Below, piece by piece: positions 1 to 7,028 of a DNA stretch of 9,267 bases. The translations under genes were made by a program, and so were the position numbers. Source of the DNA: Pseudomonadota bacterium. Lineage in GTDB: Bacteria; Pseudomonadota; Alphaproteobacteria; Rhizobiales; Xanthobacteraceae. Within the stretch, counting starts at the first letter, position 1; each line of letters begins with the position of its first letter. The stretch spans positions 1-9,267 of the forward strand of contig JAJYAH010000216.1 of assembly GCA_021779635.1 (NCBI GenBank), in the 5' to 3' direction. The notes under the pieces are model-generated. The model was not told the origin of the DNA and ran no database searches. It saw only the letters and a program-made list of their open reading frames with translations.

Positions 1-600
1 ATCTTCAAAACCCTCGCTCCCGGGATCGGCGACATCCCGCGTACACCGGGGAGAGAGAAGTCCGCCACCGGCACCTCCGAATCCGGCTACCTGCATTGCG
101 GACCCAGCGGCGCAGGTCATTTCGTCAAGATGGTCCACAACGGCATCGAGTATGGACTGATGGCCGCATATGCCGAGGGACTCGGCATTTTGCGTGCGGC
201 GAATATCGGCAAGAAGCCGCATACGGTCGACGCCGAAACGACGCCACTGCGCATCCCCGAACATTACCAGTACGATCTCAATCTGCCTGACATCGCCGAG
301 GTATGGCGACGCGGCAGCGTGGTTGCCTCGTGGCTTCTTGATCTGACCGCAACCGCGCTGCTGGAGGACCCTGCGCTCGCCAAATTCGCAGGCCGAGTCT
401 CGGATTCCGGCGAAGGACGCTGGACTATTGCGGCAGCCATCGACGAGGCGGTCCCTGCCCCGGTGCTGACCACGGCACTTTACGAGCGCTTCAGCTCGCG
501 GGGCGAAGCCGATTTCCAGAATAAACTGCTTTCGGCGATGCGCTACGAATTCGGCGGGCATCTGGAAAAGCCCGGCGGCGACAAAACGGGGTCGGCATGA
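1..600 (+). CDS. gnd: 6-phosphogluconate dehydrogenase, decarboxylating (C-terminal part, 5' end outside window)
   Basis: Oxidative pentose phosphate enzyme converting 6-phosphogluconate to ribulose 5-phosphate, CO2 and NAD(P)H in the cytoplasm. The frame is open from base 1 to TGA at 598-600 (199 residues). It contains the family signature [19 protein letters not shown] at about residues 34-52, holding the catalytic Lys (44), the His-Asn pair (47-48) and the Glu (51) of the active site. The conserved end [15 protein letters not shown] is at about 176-190. The short bacterial form of the family is about 330-345 residues, so roughly 140 N-terminal residues, including the Rossmann nucleotide-binding domain, lie outside the window. 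Cofactor preference (NAD or NADP) therefore cannot be judged. The stop overlaps the start codon of the zwf remnant (ATGA), which shows the two were translationally coupled in one operon. Nothing in the visible part looks damaged. Confidence 0.95.
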   Translation: MFKTLAPGIGDIPRTPGREKSATGTSESGYLHCGPSGAGHFVKMVHNGIEYGLMAAYAEGLGILRAANIGKKPHTVDAETTPLRIPEHYQYDLNLPDIAEVWRRGSVVASWLLDLTATALLEDPALAKFAGRVSDSGEGRWTIAAAIDEAVPAPVLTTALYERFSSRGEADFQNKLLSAMRYEFGGHLEKPGGDKTGSA

Positions 601-695
601 GCGAACTTCGGTCGGAGGCGTTGGTGTTTTTCGGCGCAACGGGCGGTCTTGCTTACAAGAGGATCTTTCCCGGGATGCTTCGGGAAAGGTATTGA
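597..695 (+). pseudogene. zwf: glucose-6-phosphate dehydrogenase remnant (first ~25 codons)
   Basis: ATG at 597 overlaps the gnd stop. The reading begins [17 protein letters not shown] and continues LAYKRIFP, which matches the N-terminus of bacterial glucose-6-phosphate dehydrogenase with its GxxGDLA nucleotide-binding loop. Homology stops at the IFP triplets (about 671); the frame then runs seven more codons of unrelated sequence to TGA at 693-695. The full enzyme is about 490-510 residues, so about 95% is missing. The nearly invariant Asp of the GATGDLA loop is Gly here, a second sign of relaxed selection. The ATGA junction with gnd means a 32-residue nonsense peptide may still be translated. 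Confidence 0.85.
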
Positions 696-853
696 GCGTG
701 CTGGCGCAGAATCTTCCGCCGTCGAAGCTGCGCCCGTTCGGCGCGACCTTCCTGATCTTCAGCGACTGCGCTCGACTCGCGATACGGCTTGCCGCGTCAA
801 TGGAGTTGCCGACAATCTTGGCTTTTACCGACGACGCGATGGGCGACGATGCC
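666..853 (+). pseudogene. tkt: classical transketolase relic with internal deletion
   Basis: In the frame of 692 (different from the zwf frame) the sequence reads SRDASGKVLSVLAQNLP, then directly SKLRPFGATFLIFSD and on through MELPTI to DAMGD. The first piece matches the RDASGKVLN(x)LA segment at the start of the middle domain of classical bacterial transketolase. The second matches the later KLRPFG(S/A)TFLIFSDYARPAIRL segment. In intact enzymes about 45-55 residues lie between them, including the GGSADLAPS(N/T)KT region and the catalytic Glu of IREHAM; here the two pieces abut at about 716-722. Conserved positions are also changed: SDYARP reads SDCARL, and FTHDAMG reads FTDDAMG. Homology fades at about 850, just before the GEDGPTHQP motif, and the frame ends at TGA 875-877. 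It is clearly non-functional and is not a copy of the transketolase at 3694-5697, which belongs to another subfamily. Confidence 0.8.
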
Positions 854-873
854 GCACCGGAAAGCCGCATAAC

Positions 874-3597
874 ATGAACGACACGGAGCAGCGAAAACCA
901 CCGCCTTCGGCGGAGCACGCAAGGCTCGCCGACTCGTCTCCTGATGCGCCCGGCGACTGGAAAGTGATAGGGCCCTATGTCAGCGAGCGCGCCTGGGGCA
1001 CGGTACGCGAAGACTACAGTGCCGATGGCAAGGCATGGGGGTATTTCCCCTATGAGCACGCGCGCTCGCGCGCCTATCGCTGGAATGAGGACGGCCTCGC
1101 CGGTCTGAGCGACCGGTCGCAGCGCCTGTGTTTTGCGCTGACGTTCTGGAATGGACGCGATCCCTTTCTGAAGGAGCGCATCTTCGGCCTCAGCGGGCCG
1201 GAGGGAAATCACGGCGAGGATGCCAAGGAGTATTGGTGGTACAGCGATGCGACACCGACAAGCTCGTGGCTGCGCTGGCGTTACCACTACCCGCAGGCCG
1301 AGTTTCCCTATGCGCTGCTTCGGCAGGAGAACGCCAGGCGCAACAAGGAAGAACCCGAATTCGAACTCGTCGATACCGGCGTTTTCGAGAAGGACCGCTA
1401 CTGGCAGATCACGGCGGACTACGCCAAAGCCTCGCCCGACGACATATGCATGCGCATCAGTGTGCGGAACGCGGGCCCCGATCCGGCTGAGATTCACGTT
1501 CTGCCGACCCTGTGGTTCCGCAACCGCTGGTCATGGGAGGCTGGTATCGAGCGGCCGGCCGTCCAGGCGACCGCCGAGGATCGAGGCGATACGATCAGCG
1601 CAATCGCCGAAGAACAGTTGCTCGGCCGGTGGCGACTCACGGCTGGCCCGGATCCGGCGGGCAAGCCGCCGACGCTGCTGTTCTGTGAAAACGAAACCAA
1701 TGTTCGGTACCTCTATGGCGACCCGGCCGAGCAGACGCCCTATCCCAAGGACGGTATCAACGACCACGTCGTCCAGGGGGCTGCGACGGTCAATCCGGCG
1801 GGGCACGGCACCAAGATGGCGTGCTGGTATCGCCTCACGGTTGCGGCAGGTGGGACCGTCGAACTCAGGCTTCGCTTCGGGCGCGACACGCCAGGAGCAA
1901 AGCCCGACCTCGGCGCGGGTTTCGAACAAATCCATGCCGTTCGCAGCCGCGAAGCCGACGAGTACTATGCGACGCTCACCCCCGACGGCGCGAGTGACGA
2001 TGAGGCCGTGATGATGCGGCAGGCGTTCGCGGGAATGATATGGAGCCAGCAGTTCTATCACTACGACGTTGCGCGCTGGCTCGACGGCGACACCGTGCCG
2101 CCGGCGACCGCACGCAAATCAGGCCGCAATGCAGACTGGCGTCATCTCAGCAATCACGACATCATCGCGATGCCCGACAAATGGGAATACCCTTGGTATG
2201 CCTCCTGGGATCTCGCTTTCCATTGCATTGTGCTGGCCTACATCGACCCGTCGGCATCGAAGCATCAATTGCTGCTGCTGGCGCGCGAGTGGTACATGCA
2301 CCCGAACGGCCAACTGCCGGCGTACGAATGGAATTTCAGCGACGTCAATCCGCCGGTGCAGGCGTGGGCTGCGCTTGCGGTGTTCCGGATCGACGGCGGC
2401 ACCGATTTCGACTTCCTGGCGCGGGCCTTCCACAAGCTGCTGATCAACTTCACCTGGTGGGTCAATCGAAAGGACGCCTACGGCGACAACCTGTTCGAGG
2501 GAGGGTTTCTCGGGCTCGACAATATCGGTCCGTTTGACCGCTCGGCGATGCTTCCGGACGGGGATGTCCTGGAACAGTCCGACGGCACCGCCTGGATGGC
2601 GAAATTCTGCCTCAACATGCTCGAAATGGCGCTGCGGCTCGCCAATCACGACCCCACCTACGAAGACGTCGCCGTAAAGTTCTTCGACCACTTCGTCCTG
2701 ATCGCGACGGCGATGGACAAACTATGGGACGATCAGGACGGCTTTTTCTACGATCGGCTGCGCAAGCGCGATGGCAGCGCGTTCACGGTGCGGGCGCGCT
2801 CGGTGGTGGGACTGCTGCCGGTGTTCGCCGCAGTGGAGCTCGACGCATCGCTTTGGGAGCGGCTGCCGATGTTCCGTAAACGCGTGCGCTGGCACATCGA
2901 AAAAAAACTGGCTGTCGCCGACTTTCTGCACCGGCTGCCCGGCGACGATCGTCCCTGGCTGATCTCACTGGTGGGCAAGTCGCGCTTGCGGCAGGTGCTG
3001 GGCCGGATGCTCGACGAGGCCGAGTTTCTGTCGCCCTATGGGCTGCGGTCGCTTTCGCGCTACCACCTCGAACATCCGCTTATTATCAATCTGGAAGGCC
3101 ACATCGCCCGCCTCGACTACGAGCCTGGCGAGTCACGCACCGCGCTGTTCGGAGGTAACTCGAACTGGCGCGGCCCGATATGGCTTCCACTCAATTTTCT
3201 GGCGATCGAGTCGCTGCGGCATCTGCACGCCAGCTTTGAGGGAGGCCTGACCGTCGAACTGCCGACCGGATCCGGCAGCCAGGCCAGCCTGCAACAGGTG
3301 GCTGACGAGCTCGAACGCCGGCTGCTCAGGTTGTTCCTGCGCGACGCCGACGGCCGACGGCCCGCGCTGGGATCGAACCCTTGCTTCCAGCGCGATGGAG
3401 CGTGGTGCGATTCCCTGTTGTTCCATGAGTACTTCAACGGCGATACCGGTGAAGGCCTCGGCGCCTCGCACCAGACCGGCTGGACGGCTCTGGCCGGCGC
3501 ACTGGTAGCGGACCGGCGTTTGCGCGACGCCAAGCGCGCGAAAGTCGGGGGGAGCAATTCATCAATTCACTCGCCGCCTATCTCGACGGCGATATAA
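874..3597 (+). CDS. GH63 / MGH1-like glucosidase (amylo-/mannosyl-oligosaccharide glucosidase-like)
   Basis: Predicted cytoplasmic glycoside hydrolase of 907 residues, the usual size for bacterial proteins annotated 'glucosidase' or 'MGH1-like glycoside hydrolase' (clan of GH63). An N-terminal beta-rich domain (about 30-370) is followed by an (alpha/alpha)6 barrel (about 375-880). In the barrel, WYASWDLAFH (441-450) carries the likely acid Asp446, GGNSNWRGPIW lies at 760-770, and HEYFNGDTGEGLG (851-863) with HQTGW (866-870) carries the likely base Glu852. These catalytic assignments are by analogy with GH63 and untested here. No signal peptide is seen. ATG 874 was chosen over an upstream in-frame start at 649, because 649-873 overlaps the zwf and tkt relics; GGAAAG at 859-864 is a weak ribosome site 9 nt upstream. 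The substrate is unknown; in related genomes such genes sit with pentose phosphate, trehalose or glycogen genes. The last ~17 residues, after the G6 run at 3547-3552, look unnatural (see the neighbouring feature). Confidence 0.85.
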   Translation: MNDTEQRKPPPSAEHARLADSSPDAPGDWKVIGPYVSERAWGTVREDYSADGKAWGYFPYEHARSRAYRWNEDGLAGLSDRSQRLCFALTFWNGRDPFLKERIFGLSGPEGNHGEDAKEYWWYSDATPTSSWLRWRYHYPQAEFPYALLRQENARRNKEEPEFELVDTGVFEKDRYWQITADYAKASPDDICMRISVRNAGPDPAEIHVLPTLWFRNRWSWEAGIERPAVQATAEDRGDTISAIAEEQLLGRWRLTAGPDPAGKPPTLLFCENETNVRYLYGDPAEQTPYPKDGINDHVVQGAATVNPAGHGTKMACWYRLTVAAGGTVELRLRFGRDTPGAKPDLGAGFEQIHAVRSREADEYYATLTPDGASDDEAVMMRQAFAGMIWSQQFYHYDVARWLDGDTVPPATARKSGRNADWRHLSNHDIIAMPDKWEYPWYASWDLAFHCIVLAYIDPSASKHQLLLLAREWYMHPNGQLPAYEWNFSDVNPPVQAWAALAVFRIDGGTDFDFLARAFHKLLINFTWWVNRKDAYGDNLFEGGFLGLDNIGPFDRSAMLPDGDVLEQSDGTAWMAKFCLNMLEMALRLANHDPTYEDVAVKFFDHFVLIATAMDKLWDDQDGFFYDRLRKRDGSAFTVRARSVVGLLPVFAAVELDASLWERLPMFRKRVRWHIEKKLAVADFLHRLPGDDRPWLISLVGKSRLRQVLGRMLDEAEFLSPYGLRSLSRYHLEHPLIINLEGHIARLDYEPGESRTALFGGNSNWRGPIWLPLNFLAIESLRHLHASFEGGLTVELPTGSGSQASLQQVADELERRLLRLFLRDADGRRPALGSNPCFQRDGAWCDSLLFHEYFNGDTGEGLGASHQTGWTALAGALVADRRLRDAKRAKVGGSNSSIHSPPISTAI

Positions 3598-3650
3598 CCC
3601 GGACGCCTAACGGCGGAGACATGATCTCATTTCAGTCGGCGGCTGCTTAA
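3547..3650 (+). other. possible original C-terminus of the glucosidase, out of frame after a G6 run
   Basis: The glucosidase frame crosses six consecutive G residues (3547-3552) and then ends in a Ser/Pro-rich tail of about 15 residues. Adding one G would switch translation to a second frame reading EQFINSLAAYLDGD, then ITRTPNGGDMISFQSAAA, with stop TAA at 3648-3650. That frame has protein-like composition and would give about 925 residues. What is seen is the open frame and the homopolymer. That it is the ancestral C-terminus is inference; it could instead be the end of another decayed gene, which I could not identify. Confidence 0.4.
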
Positions 3651-3693
3651 GACTCCCATAAAGACCATCGCAGCACGCGAAGCCCCGACATGG

Positions 3694-5697
3694 TCAGGAG
3701 GGCGCCGGCGCGCGCTGGCGCGTCAGGGTCTTCGCCGCCTGCACGATATCGGCCACCGAGAGATGCACGTAGGCGAGCACATCATCCGCCGTGCGCCCGC
3801 TCTTGGGAATGTTGCGCACGGCCAGCATGCGCACAAGCGGCCCATTTCCCGAGGCGGCGGCCGCTTCGGCGATTTCGCTGCCGATGCCGCCGACATAGCT
3901 GTCCTCCACGGCCAGGATCGGCGCACCGGCGCTGCGTGCGAGTTCGAGCAAAGGCGCCGCCTCGAGCGGCAGCGCATAGGCATCGATTACCGTCGTCGCG
4001 ACGCCGAGTGGCTGCAATGCGTCTGCGGCCTTGAGGCAGCTATGGACGAGATATCCGGCACCGGCGAGCACAATCGCGGGCCGATCCGACTCGGCGCGGC
4101 GGACCACCTTATAGCCGCCGAAGGGGAAGCCTTCGCTCTCGCGATAGAGGATCGGCAGGTCGCCGCGTACCGCGCGTAGATAGCATGCGCTCGGATGCTC
4201 TGCCATCGCCAGCACCAGGTTGTAGGCGCTGACCGGATCGCTCGGCGTCAGCACCGTCATGGCAGGATTGCCGCGGAAGTCATCCGTATGGGCGAGCGCG
4301 CGCATGAATCCCACATCGGCCAGCGCCATCTGGCTCGGCCCATCGGAGGCGAGGGTGACACCGACATGAGTCCCAACCACCTTTATGGGCAGTCCGCTGA
4401 TAATCGCCATTTCGATCTCGTCCAAAGCGCGCTCCATGAACCGACCGAAAGTGCTGACAAAGGCGATCTTGCCACCGGCGGCGAGGCCGGCGCACGCCGA
4501 AACCATGTTCTGTTCGGCGATGCGGCCTTCGAAATAGCGCTCGGGATAAGCCTTGGCGAAATCCTCCGCGTAAGTCGAGTTCTTGACGTCGCCGTCGAGC
4601 GCAACGATGCGCGGATTGGCGGCGCCGAGTGCCTTGAGCGCCAGCCCATAAGCGCGTCGCGGCGATAGCGCCTTCTTTTCCTCGACCGATTTAGCCACCT
4701 TGGTGTTGCCTGCCACGGCGGCCATGAACCCCGCCGGCGGGCGCGTGGCCGGCAGCGTTGTCGGTGTCGCCGTCGGCTGGGCGATCGGCAAGCCACGCGC
4801 CATTTCTTCCTGCGAGATCGCAGCTACTCCGAGTTCCTTCGCGCGCTGGTCGAGCGCTCCGAGCACCGAGTCGAGCTGGTCTTTTGGAACCGGCGTCCCA
4901 TGGTGGCCCATACCCTGAAGAGCGGGCACGCCCCAGCCTTTGACGGTGCGTGCGATAATAGCGAGAGCTTGACCTTCCTTGGCCAACCCGGCGCGTCGCC
5001 CAAGTGCCGCCAGGATCGCCTCGGGGTCATGGCCGTCTACCACCAAAGTGGTCCACCCGAAGGCTTCGGCCTTGTGCTGGAGATGCGTCCAATCCTGCTC
5101 GCGCGAGACGAAGTCGCTTTGGCCGAGTTCGTTGCAGTTGAACAGGGCAACGACGTTCGAGAGGCGTTGGTCCCGGATGAAATCCATCGCCTCCCAGATC
5201 TGCCCCTCGCGTGACTCGCCGTCGCCAACGATGCAATAGATGACCTTATCGATGCCGTCGATGCGCGCAGCGCAGCCGAGTCCGCCTGCAACCGAGAGCC
5301 CCTGTCCCAAGGACCCCGTCGCCGCGTCAAAGAATGGAAAGCCCAATGCCGGGTTGGGGTGACCGTCGATCGCGCTGTCGATCTCTCGCAGCGTCATGAG
5401 ATCATCCACGGTCATTCGTTTAGCCTGGCCGTGAGGACAGAAGGCAGCACCGAGGTCGGCGCAAGCGGCGTAGATGATTGGCACAGCATGGCCCTCGGAC
5501 AGCACCAGGCGATCTGCGCCGGGATCGCGCGGCTGCTCCGGTCGCCAGCGCATCGTGTGATACATCAGCGTGGCAATCAGATGCGCAAGCGCGAGCGCGC
5601 TGGTGGGATGGCCGCTGCCTGCAGCTGTGGTGGCGCGAACGGCAAGCTTGCCGAGAGCGATCGCCTTGGCGTTAATGAGTTGACTCAGCGTTGCCAT
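3694..5697 (-). CDS. tkt: transketolase, vertebrate-like single-chain subfamily
   Basis: Thiamine-diphosphate enzyme moving two-carbon ketol units between sugar phosphates in the non-oxidative pentose phosphate pathway (or Calvin cycle). It has 667 residues. The pyrophosphate-binding N-domain has SGHPTSAL (His30), SEGH (His70), DGHPN (His113), the ThDP motif GDGESREGQIWEAMDF from 158 with its Asn near 187-189, and GMGHHGTP (His265/266). A Pro/Thr/Ala-rich linker spans about 300-345. The pyrimidine domain has ALDGDVKNSTYAEDF (366-380), IAEQNM (393-398, catalytic Glu395) and DGPSQMAL (452-459), followed by the C-terminal domain. DGPSQMAL and the LDGD(x)KNST block are hallmarks of mammalian-type transketolase, where Gln (here 456) replaces the His of DGPTHQ. 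Human TKT is ~623 residues; the excess here is mostly linker. Start 5697 is fixed by GAGGAG six nt upstream and by the family N-terminus; the open frame to 5979 lacks homology. It converges on the glucosidase, stops 96 nt apart. Confidence 0.93.
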   Translation of the reverse strand: MATLSQLINAKAIALGKLAVRATTAAGSGHPTSALALAHLIATLMYHTMRWRPEQPRDPGADRLVLSEGHAVPIIYAACADLGAAFCPHGQAKRMTVDDLMTLREIDSAIDGHPNPALGFPFFDAATGSLGQGLSVAGGLGCAARIDGIDKVIYCIVGDGESREGQIWEAMDFIRDQRLSNVVALFNCNELGQSDFVSREQDWTHLQHKAEAFGWTTLVVDGHDPEAILAALGRRAGLAKEGQALAIIARTVKGWGVPALQGMGHHGTPVPKDQLDSVLGALDQRAKELGVAAISQEEMARGLPIAQPTATPTTLPATRPPAGFMAAVAGNTKVAKSVEEKKALSPRRAYGLALKALGAANPRIVALDGDVKNSTYAEDFAKAYPERYFEGRIAEQNMVSACAGLAAGGKIAFVSTFGRFMERALDEIEMAIISGLPIKVVGTHVGVTLASDGPSQMALADVGFMRALAHTDDFRGNPAMTVLTPSDPVSAYNLVLAMAEHPSACYLRAVRGDLPILYRESEGFPFGGYKVVRRAESDRPAIVLAGAGYLVHSCLKAADALQPLGVATTVIDAYALPLEAAPLLELARSAGAPILAVEDSYVGGIGSEIAEAAAASGNGPLVRMLAVRNIPKSGRTADDVLAYVHLSVADIVQAAKTLTRQRAPAPS

Positions 5698-5703
5698 GGA
5701 GCT

Positions 5704-5709
5704 CTCCTC
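5704..5709 (-). promoter_or_regulatory. ribosome binding site of transketolase
   Basis: On the minus strand GAGGAG lies six nt before ATG 5697. It decides this start against the longer open frame that reaches 5979, whose extra 94 residues are Arg-rich and resemble no transketolase leader. Confidence 0.75.
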
Positions 5710-5815
5710 GATAAGATTTTCGACGGCGCGCGGCCGGTCTGGACAAGCCGCCAAACTACGGGAACATCCTGCAGGCCACTCGCGTGCTCGACCATCCAAC
5801 CCTAGGCGGAAGCCG

Positions 5816-5821
5816 ATTATA
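5816..5821 (-). promoter_or_regulatory. candidate -10 box for transketolase
   Basis: The minus strand reads a perfect TATAAT here, 118 nt upstream of the transketolase start, in otherwise G+C-rich sequence. No convincing TTGACA-like -35 is found 16-18 nt further upstream (about 5838-5845 reads GTAGGG/CGTAGG), so this is only a candidate. Confidence 0.25.
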
Positions 5822-5828
5822 TCAAGGT

Positions 5829-5938
5829 ATGAGCGGGCCCTACGAGGAGACGACTTGCGCGATCGGACGCTGTGCTCGATGATCGTGAATCGGGCGAGTG
5901 GATCCGCGGGACACGAACGACGGCGGGTTCGTCGTCGC
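5829..5938 (+). pseudogene. possible remnant of an HxlR-type regulator N-terminus
   Basis: From ATG 5829 the reading MSGPYEETTCAIGR resembles the start of HxlR-family winged-helix regulators, which begin with a Cys-x-[IV]-x-R motif. It is then broken by stops at 5877 and 5883. Later in the same frame, RDTNDGGFVV (about 5908-5937) could correspond to the RD(x)(x)xGxRRF segment of the family. Such regulators often accompany short-chain dehydrogenases like the one just downstream. The match is short and made by eye, so this is a suggestion rather than a firm call. Confidence 0.25.
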
Positions 5939-5970
5939 TTGACAATGGTCTTGCGGCCACAGCATTGACA
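5939..5970 (+). promoter_or_regulatory. two TTGACA hexamers upstream of the dehydrogenase remnant
   Basis: TTGACA occurs at 5939-5944 and again at 5965-5970, starts 26 nt apart, in the leader of the short-chain dehydrogenase remnant (ATG 5991). The first is a consensus -35, but the matching -10 region (5962-5968, GCATTGA) is poor. The second lies too near the ATG to serve it. A sigma70 promoter is possible but unproven. Confidence 0.25.
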
Positions 5971-5980
5971 TGCAGCCAAT

Positions 5981-5985
5981 GGAGA
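5981..5985 (+). promoter_or_regulatory. ribosome binding site marking the original start of the dehydrogenase
   Basis: GGAGA lies five nt before ATG 5991. It shows that the true start was the ATG whose reading frame is now broken, and not a TTG at 6001. Confidence 0.6.
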
Positions 5986-5990
5986 AACCT

Positions 5991-6591
5991 ATGAAAATCG
6001 TTGGCTAGCGGAACGATCGGAGGCGCAGTAGTCAAGCTGTTAAGGCAAAGGCATCAGGTTATCGCGGTCTCGCGCTCAAGCGGCGATTACCGCGCCGACA
6101 TCACCAATAAGGCGTCGATCGAGACAGCTCTCGGCGCGATCGGCAAGGTCGATGCAATCGTAAGCGCGGCGGGAAGCGCGGTGTTCAAACCCCTTTCGGC
6201 GCTCACAGACTCCGATTTCGAGAAATCGCTTCACGACAAGCTCATGGGACAGGTCAACGTCGTCCGGGCCGGCGCTCAGCATATTCTGCCCGGGGGTTCG
6301 ATCACGCTCACCAGTGGCATTCTGGCGCAACAACCCATACCGGGTTCCGCCGCGATAAGCCTGGTCAATGCCGGATTGGAAGGGTTCGGCCGCGCTGCAG
6401 CACTCGAACTCCAAAGCGCTAAAGTCCGGGTGAACGTCGTCAGCCCGCCCTGGGTAAAGGAGACGCTTGTCGCGCTGAATATGAACCCCTCCTCCGGCAT
6501 GCCTGCTGACGAAGTCGCCAAGGTCTATGCCCAAAGTGTGGAGGGCAGCGCGACCGGAACAATCATCGATGCGAGGGAGACTGCCGGCTGA
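5991..6591 (+). pseudogene. short-chain dehydrogenase (Lin1944-like SDR), frameshifted at the N-terminus
   Basis: ATG 5991 with a good ribosome site encodes only Met-Lys-Ile-Val-Gly before TAG at 6006-6008. From 6001 another frame reads ASGTIGGAVVKLL and continues as an otherwise intact 196-residue SDR. The expected start is MKIVVIGASGTIG, so loss of 2, 5 or 8 nt around 6000-6004 explains the break and removes the first strand and first Gly of the Rossmann motif. Family features include VDAIVSAAGSA, KLMGQVN, GGSITLTSGIL, then SAAISLVNAGLEGFGRAAALEL and RVNVVSPPWV. Where classical SDRs have YxxxK there is no Tyr-Lys pair, as in the Lin1944-like group of unknown function. Restored, it would be ~200 residues, normal for the group. 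TTG 6001 could in principle start a shortened protein without a proper nucleotide site. A sequencing error is the other explanation. Confidence 0.75.
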
Positions 6592-6805
6592 TGGTTGCGG
6601 GCGGAAGCGAGTGAAGGAAGCCTTGCGCTTAACCGATTGATGTTCGCAATGGGGTCAAATGCATGGGTTGATGATCCGCCTGTCTCTTCCGGTCTCCCCC
6701 GAACAGACATCGTCAGACCCAGCGGTGCTGATAGTTCCATCTGACTGCGCTGGCCAGCCCGCGTAAACTGCATTTCTATCGCGGATCTCTGACGCCACCC
6801 TGGGG

Positions 6806-7021
6806 TTAATGAAGCTGTTGCCCGTGGGTTTTACTTACTGTCGGCTGCCGCGGCCGCGCCTCCGGCGTTGATGTCAATGCTTGTGTTGGATATCCGGCGG
6901 TGACACCGCAGAGCGAAGGAGAGGAATCACACTCGTGACTAACCGTGCCACCCTTGGCGAGCGCCGCTGAGCTGGCAAGCGTCAGGGCCGTCACCAATCC
7001 AATAGTGGTTAATTTTTTCAT
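6806..7021 (-). CDS. small secreted protein, probably frameshifted near its C-terminus
   Basis: ATG 7021 is preceded by GGGAG seven nt upstream. The first ~22 residues form a clear Sec signal peptide: MKKLTT, a hydrophobic core, then SSAALA with likely cleavage before KGG. As it stands the frame gives 71 residues to TAA at 6806-6808. The mature part has two Cys (about 30 and 38) and a C-terminus rich in Pro, Arg, Thr and Gln. A second minus frame from about 6885 reads SIDINAGGAAAAADSK and stops at 6831-6833, which looks much more like a natural protein end. One missing nucleotide around 6880-6890 would join the two into ~63 residues. I recognise no family. A leader with two Shine-Dalgarno-like units and a FixK-type box ~285 nt upstream may control it. 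It lies alone, separated by ~500 nt from the operon to its right. Confidence 0.6.
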   Translation of the reverse strand: MKKLTTIGLVTALTLASSAALAKGGTVSHECDSSPSLCGVTAGYPTQALTSTPEARPRQPTVSKTHGQQLH

Positions 7022-7028
7022 TGCCTTT

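Noticed and set aside
649..873. In-frame N-terminal extension of the glucosidase back to 649.
   Set aside because: These codons are the zwf and tkt relics read in another frame, are Arg-rich and non-homologous; ATG 874 fits the family start.
1531..2691. Long minus-strand open frames opposite the glucosidase.
   Set aside because: They are complementary-strand shadows of a clear GH63 coding sequence in high-G+C DNA and show no motifs.
3651..3693. Bidirectional terminator between the convergent glucosidase and transketolase genes.
   Set aside because: Only a weak stem around GCTTCGCG/CGAAGC-like bases and no T-run on either strand.
4195..4668. Plus-strand open frames opposite the transketolase.
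   Set aside because: Shadows of a gene with complete transketolase motifs; no ribosome site or family pattern.
5698..5979. 94-residue N-terminal extension of the transketolase.
   Set aside because: Arg/Ser-rich with no homology, and a strong ribosome site immediately precedes ATG 5697, where the family N-terminus begins.
6525..6773. 82-codon minus-strand frame across the SDR end and the 6592-6805 gap.
   Set aside because: It overlaps the conserved SDR C-terminus and has no ribosome site. The short wording around FDPIANINR might be repeated intergenic sequence, but I cannot show that without a search. Nothing else was found in 6592-6805.
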